From positions 49,868,616-49,932,615 of the forward strand of contig CM072919.1 in NCBI GenBank assembly GCA_037013685.1: a stretch of 64,000 nucleotides of DNA. Direction: 5' to 3'. This document shows positions 36,245 to 47,641 of this stretch, piece after piece (positions within the stretch are counted from its first letter, which is position 1; every line of letters starts with the position of its first letter). This DNA comes from Acridotheres tristis. Its lineage: Eukaryota; Chordata; Aves; Passeriformes; Sturnidae. The notes under the pieces are model-generated. The model made no database searches. It was not told the origin of the DNA and worked only from the letters and a program-made list of their open reading frames with translations. Both the position numbers and the translations under genes were made by a program.

Positions 36245-36690
36245 AAACTCACGGGCAAAACGAGTGCATCCAGAGAAGGGCAATAAAGCTGCTGAAGGGT
36301 TTAAAGAGTAGCTGAGGGAGCTGGGATTGTTTAGCCTGAAGGAAAGGAGTCTCAGGAGAAACCTTATCACCCTCTATAACTGCCTGAAAGGAGTTGTAAC
36401 AGGTGGAGGGGTCATGCTCTTCTCCCAAGTAACCAGTGACAGACAAAAAGGAAAAGGCTGAGCCAGGGGAGATCCAGATTGGACACCAGGAAGAATTTTT
36501 TCACTGAAACAGTGAGTAAGTATTGAAACAGGCTGCCTAGCGAGGTAATGGTCGTCACTGGAAGTTTTCAAGAAATTATTAGATATGACACTCAATGCTA
36601 TGGTTTAGGTAACCTGGTCGTATTCAGTCAAATGTCAGATACAATGATTTTGGAGGTCTTTTACAACCTCTGATTCTGCAATTCTCACAA
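36245..36690 (+). mobile_element. CR1 LINE fragment, C-terminal ORF2 and 3' UTR
   Basis: Sense CR1. Landmarks are 'atccagagaagggcaataaa', 'agctgagggagctgggattg', 'cagattggacaccaggaaga', and near the end 'ttttggaggtcttttacaac' with a tail relic 'ctctgattctgcaattc'. It could be the 3' half of the element at 35395-35875. Confidence 0.85.
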
Positions 36691-36694
36691 CATT

Positions 36695-36890
36695 CTCAGA
36701 GGTAAATCCAGGAAATTGGATGAGATCCAGATTGGATGAGTGGACAGTGACTTGATTTGAGAACTAGTTTAACAGCAGACCCCAGAGGATAATAATCAGT
36801 GTCACAGGGTCTCATTGGAGGCCTCTCACCAGTGGTGTGCCAAAAGGTTCAATACTGGGTCCAGCAATGTTTAATTTATTTTAAAATTAC
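36695..36890 (+). mobile_element. CR1 LINE fragment, short RT-core piece
   Basis: 'ggatgagtggacagtgactt' and 'ggtgtgccaaaaggttcaat' match the CR1 segment running up to G-P-(Q)-GS-LGP. It comes again after a 3' end, so it is a separate insertion or a rearranged piece. Confidence 0.7.
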
Positions 36891-37122
36891 ACTTCATTAT
36901 TCTTTTTCATAAAGAACAACGTCAGTATTACAGCTTATTTTACCTAAGCGTTTTTTCCTAGAAAAAGTTAAGCCAAAATTTTGAATTATTTGTAAATAAT
37001 TAGAAGAAAACGTATAATTCATAGTAAAAACTTAAAATTACTTATACACAGACATGGTGGATTAAAAATGAATTAACAAACTGTCAGCCCTTTTAGACTA
37101 AATACAGCGGATATTACATGTC

Positions 37123-37207
37123 ATAGAATAGTATCATAGAATCATAGAATCATAGAATCATAGAATCATAGAATCATAGAATTATAGAAGCATAGAATCA
37201 TAGAATG
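37123..37207. repeat. Expanded 8-bp CR1 tail repeat (ATAGAATC)n
   Basis: About nine nearly perfect copies of ATAGAATC, against the two to four usual in the other CR1 tails here. It belongs to the CR1 at 37123-38025. Confidence 0.92.
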
Positions 37208-38025
37208 GTTTCAGCTGGGAGTTTAAATATCATTTAGTCTCTTTGGACAGGGACATCTTCCGCTAGACCAGCTTGCTCAGTGCCCCACCCAATCTGGCTT
37301 GAATACATCCAAGGATGGGGCATTCACATCTTCTCTGGGCAATCTGTTCCAGTGCCTCACTACCATAGAATTTTTTAATAATATCTAATTTAAACTACTC
37401 TCATTTTAAACCCATTCCCCCTTATTCTGTCACTGCATGCTCTTGTAAAAAGCTTCTCTCCACTTTTCTTGTAAGTTCCCTTTAGGTACTGGAAGGTCAT
37501 AATTAGATCACCCCAAAGGCTTCTCTTTTTGAGGCTGAACAATCCCAGTTCCCTTAATCTTTTCTCAGTGGAAAGGTGCTAATCTCTCTAATCATTTTGG
37601 TTGCCTCTTGACTCTCTCCAACAGCTCTCTGTCCTGGGCAACCCAGAGCTGGATGCAGCACTGCAGGTGGGGTCTCAGCAGAGCAGAGCAGGGGGGCAGA
37701 ATCCCCTCCCTTCCCTGCTGCCCACACTGCTCTGGATGCAGCCCAGGACACGTTTGGCTTTCTGGGCTGTGAGTGCAGATGGCTGGGTCATGTCCAGCCT
37801 CTCACCCACCAGCACCCCTAAGTCCCTCTGGGCAGGGCTGCTCTGATCTGTTCATCCTCAGCCTGTGTTAGTAACTGGTGCAGTGCCTTGAACTTGGTCT
37901 TGTTAAACCTCATGAGATTCCCATGGGACCATTTCTAAAGCTTGTCCAGGTCTCTCTGGATGGCATCCCATCCTTCAGGTGTGTCAGCTGCACCACTCAA
38001 CTTGGTGTCTTTATTGTCTGCTAGT
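37123..38025 (-). mobile_element. CR1 LINE fragment, C-terminal ORF2 to expanded tail (reverse)
   Basis: After the tail repeat come 'tttcagctgggagtttaaat', 'gggacatcttccgctagacc', the 3' UTR, and then the C-terminal ORF2 region in reverse up to the FADD neighbourhood ('caacttggtgtctttattgt', 37998-38017). This is a subfamily distinct from the copies at 18236 and 44122. Confidence 0.9.
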
Positions 38026-39958
38026 CATTCTGACTCTGTGTCATAAGAAAGAAAAATATGACCTTCATGTAACACCTGTAAAATGTATTGGAAAGGATAA
38101 TGCAGGAGAATCATATTAGATAGTCTGATGTCAAAGAAAGAATTTGATCTTCCATATGCCTATAATACTTGGTATTTTATCAACAGGCTGAATAATAAAG
38201 AATAAATTTCCTAAATGTGCAGGTAACAGGCAGGAAAGTGTTTCAAGTATGCTGAAATTTGAAAGAATGGTAGAATGTGAGTAGGCTGGAAAATACTGAA
38301 TGAAGACAAATAAGAATAAAGGTGAATAGATATAAACTCAGGAATTGTCAACTCTATATAAGGTGGGAAACAACCTTGTAAAATAGTCTATTCTATTCCA
38401 TTATAAATTTTGAAGAAGAAAGAACAGATTTACTGTCTGAAACAGGGACAGCATGTTTCCTAATTGTACTTGATTTGAATATAATTTGTATCACAGATGA
38501 ACCTTGAAATCATGAAGATTTTGATGCCAGCATTTTTTCATGGAAAAAAAGCCAAACCGAAAAAAAAAAGGATAAAATTTTTTTTTTCTGCTCACTGTTC
38601 ACTAACTTATTAGAGTTTCCACCATTTATAATTCTTATAGTTAATTTTTTACACTGTACTGTCATCCTGTAGAGACTGAAGTCTAGGTGTGTTAGACTGC
38701 AGAAATATAAGACTGATAGACCATTTGCTCTGTAAGACAGCTAAAAACGTTTGTGCAAGGCAGAAGATACATTGTAAAAATCCTTTTCTAGAAAAGTTCT
38801 ATATATCAATATCAAATGTATATTAACTGTAGAAAATTTTGCAGAGGTCTTTTCTGTTTGGTTTAAAAATTGCTGAAATTCTTGGTAAATTACTGTTTAC
38901 TTTCTTATGACAGTGGGATTGATGGAATTTACAGGTCCTTCCAAAAAAATTTTGATGAAGAATTCCCATTGTAACAATTTTTAAGTCTGTGTGAGTGCAT
39001 GGTATTCAAACTTCAAGTTTCACAAATTAGTTTGAAAAACCGAATTGGGTTTTGGGGAGGAAATTTCTGTATGCCTCCTTCCTTGAGAAAGGTTAAGTTT
39101 ATCTCTGTCTTAATATTATCTTCTTAACTAGTATGATCAACAACTAGTAATTATTAGCAATTACATCACCTTAGAGAATCTTTTAATCAGATTATTTTAG
39201 CGGACACTTTTCTCAAACGCCTTTATGAACTCCAACTCTGAGATACCTCTTTGAAACTTAGTTTCTGTGCATACAACATTAATTTTGCTCCGTGTTGTCA
39301 TGTTAACTACTGTTTCTGGCCTTCCTTAATATATCAAAAGCAGTACACGTATTATTATCTGTCAAGCTCAACATAAAAAACTTACATTTCCCAGCTTGAA
39401 TAAGAAAAAAAGATCCTACAAAATTTTTTCAGATCTCTTTCTACAAGGACATGGTTTCCATATTCAGTTAAAACAAATATTTAGCTATATGTACATTTCT
39501 GAATTAGGCTGATCAGTCCTTTTTACAATTCTACAGAGGCAATATGACAATCCCATGTTTTCATAGGATGTATATTTTCTTCTCTCTAACGCTTCATGAC
39601 ATACACCTCTTCCTACTACCCGACAGGAGCTTTACTTTCCTCTAAAAGGTGAAAGTTCTCAGGATTAGATCCACATTAAATCCACATGTACAAAGCCACA
39701 GTGAGACCTGAGATCTGCCAGTATTATTGGCCTCTTATTTTTTGGAAATCAAATTAATAAACTAATCTATTTTCTGTGAATTGGACAAATTCTCACTTAA
39801 ACAATTGTGTGATTATGTCAAAGGCTTTGTAAGTCAAAGGACTCTTATGTAACACCTGTGCTACTGAATATCTGTCCTCCAATTGTGGCAGATAAGCTAA
39901 AATATAAACACAATACTTAACATTTTTGCAGACTTCCTGGGAGCACTTGCTGCTTTAA

Positions 39959-39992
39959 TAAAAAAAAAGCAAAAAACAAAAAACAAAAAAAA
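39959..39992. repeat. (A6C)n A-rich tract
   Basis: Runs of 5-8 A separated by single C or GC. Low complexity. Confidence 0.85.
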
Positions 39993-40721
39993 CCGAACCA
40001 GACAAAGAGAATTAAAATGACCTTGCCTCTTTGAATTAGTGAGGGTTGGTATGTGTAAACATTAAATCAATGGCTGGCATGAGCCCTGCTCAGCTGTAGC
40101 AAGATCTGTAGTAGTCCACCCATAATTTGAGTTGTAAAATATTTGTCTTTTACAGCATCCAACACCACTTCTATCCTCCTCAGTACCCACTGTGCTAACA
40201 CCTGTCTCAGCTAGGACTTTTATTTGAAGGTGGTTTAATGATTTGGCAGTTGTGCTGCACAGATACACACTGTAAACAATAGATTCCTGCAAGACCTCAG
40301 GGCTCTTGCTCTCCCCATCAGTGTAATGACTGCAAAAAAACCATTTCACTTTATTTTTTAAACTGCTACTGGGTAAAACTGCATGCACACATTTTAGTGA
40401 AACTGATTGTGGGTTTTTGTTTGTTTGTTGCCTTGCTTATTTTTTTCAGAAGCATATTTCATACAATACGTGCTAGATGTCAAAAAAAGTATACTTAACT
40501 CCATATGTAATAAAGAAAGAACCCTTCCTGTCTTAAGTCTGTCTTAAAGGCTTTTTCACTCAGTTTAAAGTAAGTCATATTTATATTATGTCCCCAAGAG
40601 TGAAATTTCATATTCAGATATTATGGTATGGGTTCCCTTCACTGAACTCATAGGTGTGTAAGAATACCATTAATTAAAATTTCTACCATGTTTTTGTACA
40701 GGATCTAGAAGCAAGGAGTTT

Positions 40722-40910
40722 TATTCGGTTTGTTTGGTGGGGCTTTGTGTTTGTTTGTTTGCTTGTTTGGGGATGTTGGCTTGTTTGTTTTCTGTATTTT
40801 TTGTCTGGGCTTTGTTTTTCTGGTTGATTGGTTGGTTGGTTGTTTTTTAGTTTGGTGGGGTTTTGAGTTTTGGTTGGGTTTTTTGGGGGGAGGGGGGAAT
40901 GGGGAAAGGT
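40722..40910 (+). repeat. G/T-only strand-asymmetric tract with G-quadruplex motif
   Basis: About 190 bp built almost only of G and T on the plus strand, with irregular GTTTGTTT and GGTTGGTT steps. Four G-runs at 40876-40904 (loops of 6, 1 and 3) fit the G3+N1-7 quadruplex rule. The Lys/Pro/Gln/Asn-rich reading frame on the minus strand is a by-product. Confidence 0.88.
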
Positions 40911-43011
40911 GGTAGTTATTTATTTCCAGAGTAAATAACGATGATGGAAAATAAAGCTGCCTACTGGAATTGTAACAGGTGCAAATAATTAATGTGACCA
41001 CCCATGAGGAAAAGAGGGGAGAAAAAATTGCAGTCAGCATACATGTTATGAGGGGATGAAAATGGAAAAGGGAGAGGAAGGAAGGGTGTGAGCAGTTACA
41101 GACACAATTATAATAATATAGAAAAATATAGGGAGAAAATGAGGTTGTTACTCCCTGAATGGAACACAGTCATGCCCAACTTTCCACACATGCTAAGGGG
41201 GGCTAATGGACAGTGAAGTGGAGACATCATGGCCAGCTTCTGTTAAAATCTTTGCAAGAGGGAGAACATGGTGGTACCTTGTAAGTGATAAGCCACATAG
41301 CAGCTGTCAACAGAGGGAGAAAAAAACATTTCTTGCTGTTGAACCAGCAACCATGCCAAGATCACAGATGCTCACCTCCATTCCCAAAGGTTATTTCCAA
41401 TATAATACTGACATTACCAATCTCCAAAGTACAACTACCCCCACTGAACATGATGTATTTTATTAGAATCATTCAAACTCCACTTAAACATAAAAATGAA
41501 TATAAAAGTAAGTTAAAAACGGGAAGAATATAGAGAAGACTTCATTGTAATTTCTGGATCAGTTAACAGGCTGAACCTGTCTTCTCCCTCATAGCGACAG
41601 TTATTGGATATGAACCATACTCTATGCAGGATAAACAATCATTTTGAAATAGCTTTTGTTAGGGATTAGGCCTTGTAAGTATATTGCTTTGATCACATTT
41701 TTGCAACCAGATACTATGACTGACAATTTTTGACTCTAACCTGTCACAATTTTCTGTTATATTAATAAGGAGTGCTATTCCATAAACTTTTTACACATCC
41801 GTCCTTCAAGGACACTAACAGTTGCTGGCAGTCAGTAACAGTTGATAGTTGCAGTCTGGAAAGCTGACTCTCTCATGTTGTTAGTGTGTGTCAGATTTTT
41901 CCTGAGGCACTGAAAATTAAAGGTGTGGTGACCTGGAAGGGGTTTTTCCGTTTGCATGTGACTCTGAAAGTGCTAGTCAAATTGCCTTCAATCCAGCAGA
42001 CTGTCCAGTGAAGCATCCTCATAATGGAACACTGACAGGTTGGTCAGGCACAAAGGTCTCAACTAAGCTGGGGTATTGATAGACTAATCAAACACAAAGG
42101 GTTTGGCAAAATATCCCTTTTCATGTGATAGACAATTGATGTAGTCAGCAGGCTTGCCATGGATAGATTGCTGCAGAAGCATAAATGTGCCCTTTCCAAG
42201 CTTGGAAAAAGTAGGCTCCAAAGGTTTTGGAAGGATGAAGAGAAAATAGTGGATTGCATTGAAAAATGTTAGACTGAGCAAAACTCTAAGAGAGTGTGTG
42301 GCACTCATTTTCTTTGTAGGTATTTGTCACTGCATGTTGAACCCACAAAAAGAGATATATACAAAGGCATACCTGTATGTTTGCATACTAGCTGCTTTGC
42401 ATCAAGAAGTTTGAAATTATTTCTAGAGTACCAAAACTTCTCTGATTTTTTTTTTAACCTTGCTATTACTCTTTATTTTTGTCCTTGTAATGTTTCTGTT
42501 TAGGTAAGTATCATCTGACTCTGTACACACACGTATATTAACTTCAGAAGTTCAGTTTTGTCCTCAAGATCCTGTGATCTTTATCTCAATTTCTTCTTCT
42601 TCCTCCCAATTCATGCACTACATTACTGTCTATTCGTCTCCTCTCTGTTCTGTATCTTTTGTTAAACTGCTTCCCATATTTGAACAAGTTTCCACCCTGT
42701 AAACCAGGAACAATCAAAGGTTTCCTTTAACAATCACTGTAATTGTCATATTTTCAGTCTATTAAGATGTCAATTTAGTCTTCATAGTGATTAGATCAAA
42801 GATACAGAAGTATACATGTGTGCATACATATTTCTTTCTGATTTAAGAGTCACACTGAAGAAGTGCATCTGTTTGAGGATGACACATACACTCAAAATAC
42901 CTGATATACACTGGAAAGTAGAGACCATTAAACTTCTCTGTCAAAAGAAATCAACCAATGATCACGTACTATGCTCCTTCTCTGTATTCTCTAATTCAAT
43001 ATTCAATAAAT

Positions 43012-43040
43012 GAAAAAAAACAAACAAACAAAAAAAAAGA
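43012..43040. repeat. A-rich (CAAA)n tract
   Basis: About 29 bp of A with C every fourth base in the middle. Confidence 0.8.
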
Positions 43041-44121
43041 TCCAGAGGAAACAGAGTGAGTTATTTAGTATTTCTCATGCTTATCCTCTTATTCTTCCAA
43101 ACAACTTTGCACTTTTTTCTAAAAATTGAGTATTTTTCCTCAAAATGAAAATATTAAAGGCAGCCTCACCTTGTCCATCCCCTCCTTTAATAATAAAATA
43201 GCAAGAAAGTTTGTGGTTGAATAGATAGAATATAAATGATTCATTAAAAGTCATAAACACACAACATGTGATTCAAGAGACATTACATACAAATCTATAT
43301 AATTTAGCATAATGTGATCACCTGAATATAAATAATGCCTCAAAGACCGAGAGGAGACAGAAACAAAGAGGACAGCTACTTTCAGCTTCATCTAATAAGA
43401 GAAAGTCTATTTTGTTAACCACAAAGTTTATTTCTGGTTATAGATTGTTTTAATATAATTTAAAGTAAAATATGATATATAATTTCTGTTAACATGTATG
43501 AAATTATCTCTTCTTCAAATATCTAAGTTGTTAGACCCTGTGTTTATAACGCCTAATAGTGTGCCTCACTCTTCTGAGTCTCTTTCTGACTAAAAGAGTC
43601 ATAAATTATTACTGATGCAGATGTGTTTACTTACAGTAAACCTAATATCTTCAAAGTGCTGTACTGCAATTTAGTATTCTTACAAAAGAAGCTATTTGGA
43701 GGTTTACAATCTCTTTTTTAGCAGCTTCTGTCTGCAATACTTGAGATAATATTCTGCACATAAGAAAATTTTGTGGGCTTTAGCATCTCATAGGAAATGT
43801 TTAGATTCTAAATCAGTAAAGTGATTTAAGTCCCTGTGTGTCCTTAAGGGACTAAATAACACTTACCTTGAAGTGACTGGGAATACTTTCATTCTTAAAA
43901 ATATACTGAAGTGCTTTCCTCCCCAAGAATCCTGAACTGTAGCTTTTCTGTGGAAGAGAGCAAGTCTTTAAATTGCTGTCAGAGAAAGTCTGGGTTTCTA
44001 TCAGACCTTTTATTGATGCTGCATTCAAATTAAATCCAGTGATTGGTTTGGAATATAAGGAGTCTTACAATTAAATAACATTTTATAACAGAAAAATCAC
44101 ATAAATCAGAGCTCGCATTTA

Positions 44122-44660
44122 CAGAGTCACAGAATCAGCTAGGTTGGAAAAGACCTTTGAGACCATCAAGTCAAACCTATGATGGAATGCCACCTTATTG
44201 ATTGCACCACACCACTAAAGTGCCACATCCAATATGTTCTTAAACACCTCCTGGGACCACCTTCCAATTCCCAATCACTCTTTCTGGGAACCATACTTTC
44301 CTAATGTTCAGCCTAAACTTCCTCTGGTGCAGCTTAAAGCTGTGTCCTCTTATCCTGTTACTACTGGTTTTCTGGGAGAAGAGATCGACCCCCACCTGGC
44401 TGCACCCTCCTTTCAGGCAGTTCTTGAGAGTGATAAGGTCATCCCTGAGCCTCCTCGTCTCCAGGCTGAACAACCCCAGCTCCCTCAGCCACTCCTCACA
44501 GGACTTGTGCTCCAGCCTTGCTGCCCTTCTTTGGACATGTCTGATCATCTCAATGTCCTTCCCAAGCTGGAGAGCCCAGAACTGGATACTGTACTCAAGC
44601 TGTGACCTAACCTGTGCCAAGTACTTTCCTGGTCCTGCCAGCCACACTATTCCTGACAAA
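44122..44660 (-). mobile_element. CR1 LINE fragment, C-terminal ORF2 to tail (reverse)
   Basis: The tail 'acagagtcacagaatcagct' is followed by the 3' UTR and then the C-terminal coding region, 5'-truncated at about 44660. It is among the best-preserved CR1 pieces here, with a long open frame still in the native phase. Confidence 0.92.
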
Positions 44661-44665
44661 GGCAA
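44240..44665 (-). pseudogene. CR1 ORF2 C-terminal domain remnant
   Basis: A 141-codon open piece in the native CR1 frame. LEYSIQFWA at residues 23-31, [10 protein letters not shown] at 60-69, RLRDDLITL at 72-80 and an FRLNIRK motif near 117-123 are the hallmarks of the region after the RT palm. The last residues run out of the native C terminus. The RT core and endonuclease are missing, so it is not functional. The preserved frame suggests a fairly recent subfamily. Confidence 0.85.
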
Positions 44666-44971
44666 GGAAAAATGCTACATATGTTAACTCTATGACATGC
44701 ACATTTGGGCTGCAAATGCTCGTTCAGACACATAACTTTCATTAAAAAAATTGTAATCAATTGAAAACTCTAGATATTTCATATCAATCTTTTTTTTTTT
44801 TTTTACTTTAAGCAACATTTAATTTTTAAAGAACTGTTTCTAAATATGCATCCAAAAGAGACTTACTTAGTTTCAGATCAAACTAAATATTCCATTTCAT
44901 CCCTAATAATTTTGACCACTGAAACTGTTTTCTTATAGCGCTGTATAGAAAGAACTCCTATGATGTCTCAC

Positions 44972-45674
44972 TGTCAGAGACTGGACGGATTGATGTCTCA
45001 AGACATTTTGGGATGCAGGTGTATGGGGGAGAAGAGCAGGTAAGGCCTTGCCCTGTCAAGACAGTGAAGTGCTCCACATGGCCCCCAGCCTGAGAGCCTG
45101 TGTCCCAGCCCTGCAGTGCCTGACAATTACTGGCACACTGGAGGCAGGGCTCTACTCTTCTCTAGCCCAGCTTCTCAGTGGCCAAATGACTGAAAGTCCC
45201 ACCTAGGGGGAAGGCCATGAAGGCTGAGGAGTATTTAAGGGCATGCAGGAGGCTGTTGTGCTTTTCTTGACCCTATGTTCCTCTGGGAGTTTCTATCTGA
45301 ACATCACTGGAACCCAGAAATAGGTAGCTAAATGTGTGTTTTTCTGTACCTTGTCTGTCTTTCTCTTTTCCTTCTAATTCCTTCTTCTTGGAATATTTTG
45401 GGTGACTTAACATGGGTTTGGGTAACTTAAGATGGGTTAAAGTTTGGTAAGTTGAATGACCCAAGTTAATGCTGTGAGAATTGTTTTCTGTTGATTGGAC
45501 GTTGTATTAAATCTTTTGCCAAAGTTCCCTGATTTTCCAATGTTTGCCAGTAAAGTTGGTTTGACCTGTTGAGCATATCTTGATGATATTTCTCCCACAT
45601 GTCCAACTTAGAGTCCCTGAACCACTGTAAGCCCTTTCAAAATTCTTACTGAGTGAGTTGACTGGGGCCTTACA
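44972..45674 (+). mobile_element. Solo LTR (LTR-D) with 5-bp target-site duplication
   Basis: 703 bp starting TGTCAGAGACTGG and ending GGCCTTACA. TATTTAA box at 45232-45238, ATTAAA poly(A)-like signal at 45506-45511. Flanks read CTCAC (44967-44971) and CTCGC (45675-45679), a 5-bp duplication with one transition. No internal retroviral sequence, hence a solo LTR. It is not related to A/B/C by eye. Confidence 0.65.
45232..45238 (+). promoter_or_regulatory. TATA-like box of LTR-D
   Basis: TATTTAA about 270 bp before the ATTAAA signal, inside the LTR bounded by the CTCAC/CTCGC repeat. Confidence 0.5.
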
Positions 45675-45679
45675 CTCGC

Positions 45680-46039
45680 TTTTTTAAGATCTTAGGCCTT
45701 TGTTTTACATCTTGCACTAATTTACTTTAATGTAATTTTGAGCAGTACCAGGCAGAGCACAATGAATCACCTAGAGCAGGGCTTAAATAAACTTTTGCTG
45801 AGTAGCAAAGTAGTTTTGGAGTAGACAAAGGCAAAGCTCTTCACAGCAATGCATGGTTGCCATGAACTTATGCCAGAGGGCAAAATGTAGTGGCATAAAT
45901 TGAAACACAGAATTCTTAAGGTGGGGATGACAAGAGGCCTGTCCCCAGTGCAGACAGTCCAGAGGTGAAGGCAGACCCCAGGGACATTACTCCACCTGTT
46001 ACCTGGGAGCTCTCATATCTTGACTGGGTTAAGTCTGAG
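45680..46039. other. Spacer between LTR-D and LTR-E
   Basis: No gene. It shares the 15-mer TTCACAGCAATGCAT (45840-45854) with LTR-E (46138-46152), so it may hold part of an older related LTR. Confidence 0.4.
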
Positions 46040-46153
46040 CAGCCTGTCACTATCTGCCAACACAGGGTGGGGGTCATGATGGTTTGTTTGACCTCAGAGG
46101 TGCAAATAGGCAAATAGCAGGGGACAAAATCAGTTTATTCACAGCAATGCATT

Positions 46154-46159
46154 TTTATT
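46154..46159 (-). terminator. Poly(A) signal of LTR-E
   Basis: AATAAA on the minus strand, 175 bp after the TATA box. A second copy lies 20 bp further on. Confidence 0.65.
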
Positions 46160-46330
46160 GAATGCCAATAAGTCAGTTGCAATAGAAGGGAGAGATATAG
46201 GAAATGGAGTACAGAGAGAGAAAAAGAGGGGAATGGGGAAACAGACGAGACGGACATCCTCATGGTCCAGCCAATGGACGGGTCTTCATCCATGGGGAGA
46301 TCTCAAAGGTCTTCTCCGGACTATCACTCC

Positions 46331-46336
46331 TTTATA
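46331..46336 (-). promoter_or_regulatory. TATA box of LTR-E
   Basis: TATAAA on the minus strand in the context GGACTATAAAGG, between the U3 and the poly(A) signals of the LTR. Confidence 0.7.
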
Positions 46337-46628
46337 GTCCTTTCTCAAAGCAAGTAGCTTCTGGCCAAGAAGTGGGAAGATTTATGGACCATTGTGAGGT
46401 GCTCCGAGGGACAGGTGTTATGTGCAGTACATGCAGGCTTCAGGTGGTACCATGACAGCACAGTCCAGTGAGCACAATGCACCTGCAAACAGTCACTTGG
46501 CAAGCATCCACCTCGACCAGGCCAGAAGACCACTGTCCAGAGTCAACCTGTGTGGGAGTCCTCAGGTTCTTTTTGTGACGGTCGTGAGGCAAAAATGAGG
46601 GAAACTCCGGACTGACTCTTACACAGCC

Positions 46629-47244
46629 TCACCTAATCTTGTATTTGAGCCTGCTCTGGGCACAGTCTGGGGCTGGAGACCTCTCCAGGTCTCTGCCAGC
46701 CTGAATTGTCATGTGATCCTGTGGTGATTGCATAATTTGCTAAAATTGTGGGTATAAATCATATATCATTTAGTCTAATGGATTTAAGGTTTGGCTACTC
46801 TATGCACATGTAGATGAAAAATTCACTTTAAAATTATTTTTAAGTTTTACTTCCAGCACATCACAGTCAATGTATTTCATAAACTCAAGGAGTTGGATAA
46901 ACTGGCTGCAATTCTATGAAGAGTCATGGGGGGAAAAAAATGGTCAAAACCAAGTCTACTTCTGTGCAACATCAATCTTCGGTGGTGGAAGGCTTCTTCC
47001 CAGGTGGAATTCAAAAGTTTAATGAGAAAGTAGTGTTCTTGCTTCACTTGAATAAAATCAGCTAGATATAATTACAAAGAACATGAAATATAGAGATAGT
47101 GATAGGATATAGGATGAAATATAGATACAGTGATTTCCTTGTTTGCTTTGTTTTGTTTTCCTTTTGTGCATCTTGTTCACATCCATTGGCATGACTCATG
47201 GAACAGTTATGAAAATATTTTAATTTACGTGTTCTTTGTGTAAC
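46629..47244. other. Single-copy DNA, no gene seen
   Basis: No repeat or exon recognised. Confidence 0.45.
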
Positions 47245-47641
47245 AGAATCATAGCACTGAATCATCATGGAATCACTGAATTGTTTGGGTTGGAGAGGAT
47301 CTATTAAGATCATCTAGTTCCAATTCCTCTGCCATGGATCATTCAATAGACGAGGTTTCTCAAAGACCCAATCAACCCGATCTTGAACACTTTCAGTGAA
47401 GTAGCATCAACATCTCTGAGTAACAGATGCAGTGGCTCACTGCCCTCATAATAAAAAAACCCCTTCTCTTTAGGTCCAGTCTAAAGCTACTGTCTTTCAG
47501 TCTTAAAATGCTGTCCTTTGTTTGGTCAGTACAGGCCCTGGTCTCTCTCCATCTTCCTTAAAAGCTCCCTTTACATATTGAAAGGTTGCAATAAGGTGTT
47601 GTGAGTCCTTCTTTTCACCAGCGTGAGCAACCCCAACTCCC
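47245..47641 (-). mobile_element. CR1 LINE, tail-side part, interrupted by LTR-C
   Basis: The tail 'agaatcatagcactgaatca' is followed by the 3' UTR and C-terminal ORF2 in reverse, reaching 'gcaaccccaactccc' at 47641. The CR1 text continues as 'ctccctcag' at 48921, so one element was split by LTR-C. Confidence 0.88.
47637..47641. repeat. Left target-site duplication of LTR-C (CTCCC)
   Basis: CTCCC directly before TGTGCTGG. The identical pentamer lies at 48921-48925 directly after the LTR. Removing the LTR and one copy restores normal CR1 text. Confidence 0.9.

Larger units (their letters stand above)
38026..44121. other. Repeat-poor AT-rich DNA, no gene seen
   Basis: About 6 kb without a recognised transposon. 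It contains A-rich (A6C)n near 39959, the G/T tract at 40722, and A-rich sequence near 43012. Frames of up to 111 codons near 40062-41040 are on low-complexity or unrecognised sequence. Confidence 0.5.
46045..46623 (-). mobile_element. Solo LTR (LTR-E), minus orientation, with exact 5-bp target-site duplication
   Basis: 579 bp. In its own sense it starts TGTAAGAGTCAGTCCGG (46623) and ends CAGATAGTGACA (46045). Exact flanking CAGCC repeats lie at 46040-46044 and 46624-46628. TATAAA lies on the minus strand at 46331-46336, with AATAAA signals at 46154-46159 and 46134-46139. Layout and duplication together make this a confident solo LTR. Confidence 0.85.

Noticed and set aside
37123..37207. Repeat array that could be mistaken for a CRISPR
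   Set aside because: The units are 8 bp with no spacers. It is a CR1 tail microsatellite in a vertebrate genome.
40705..41040. 111-codon frame rich in Lys, Pro, Gln, Asn and Thr
   Set aside because: It is the complement of the G/T simple tract.
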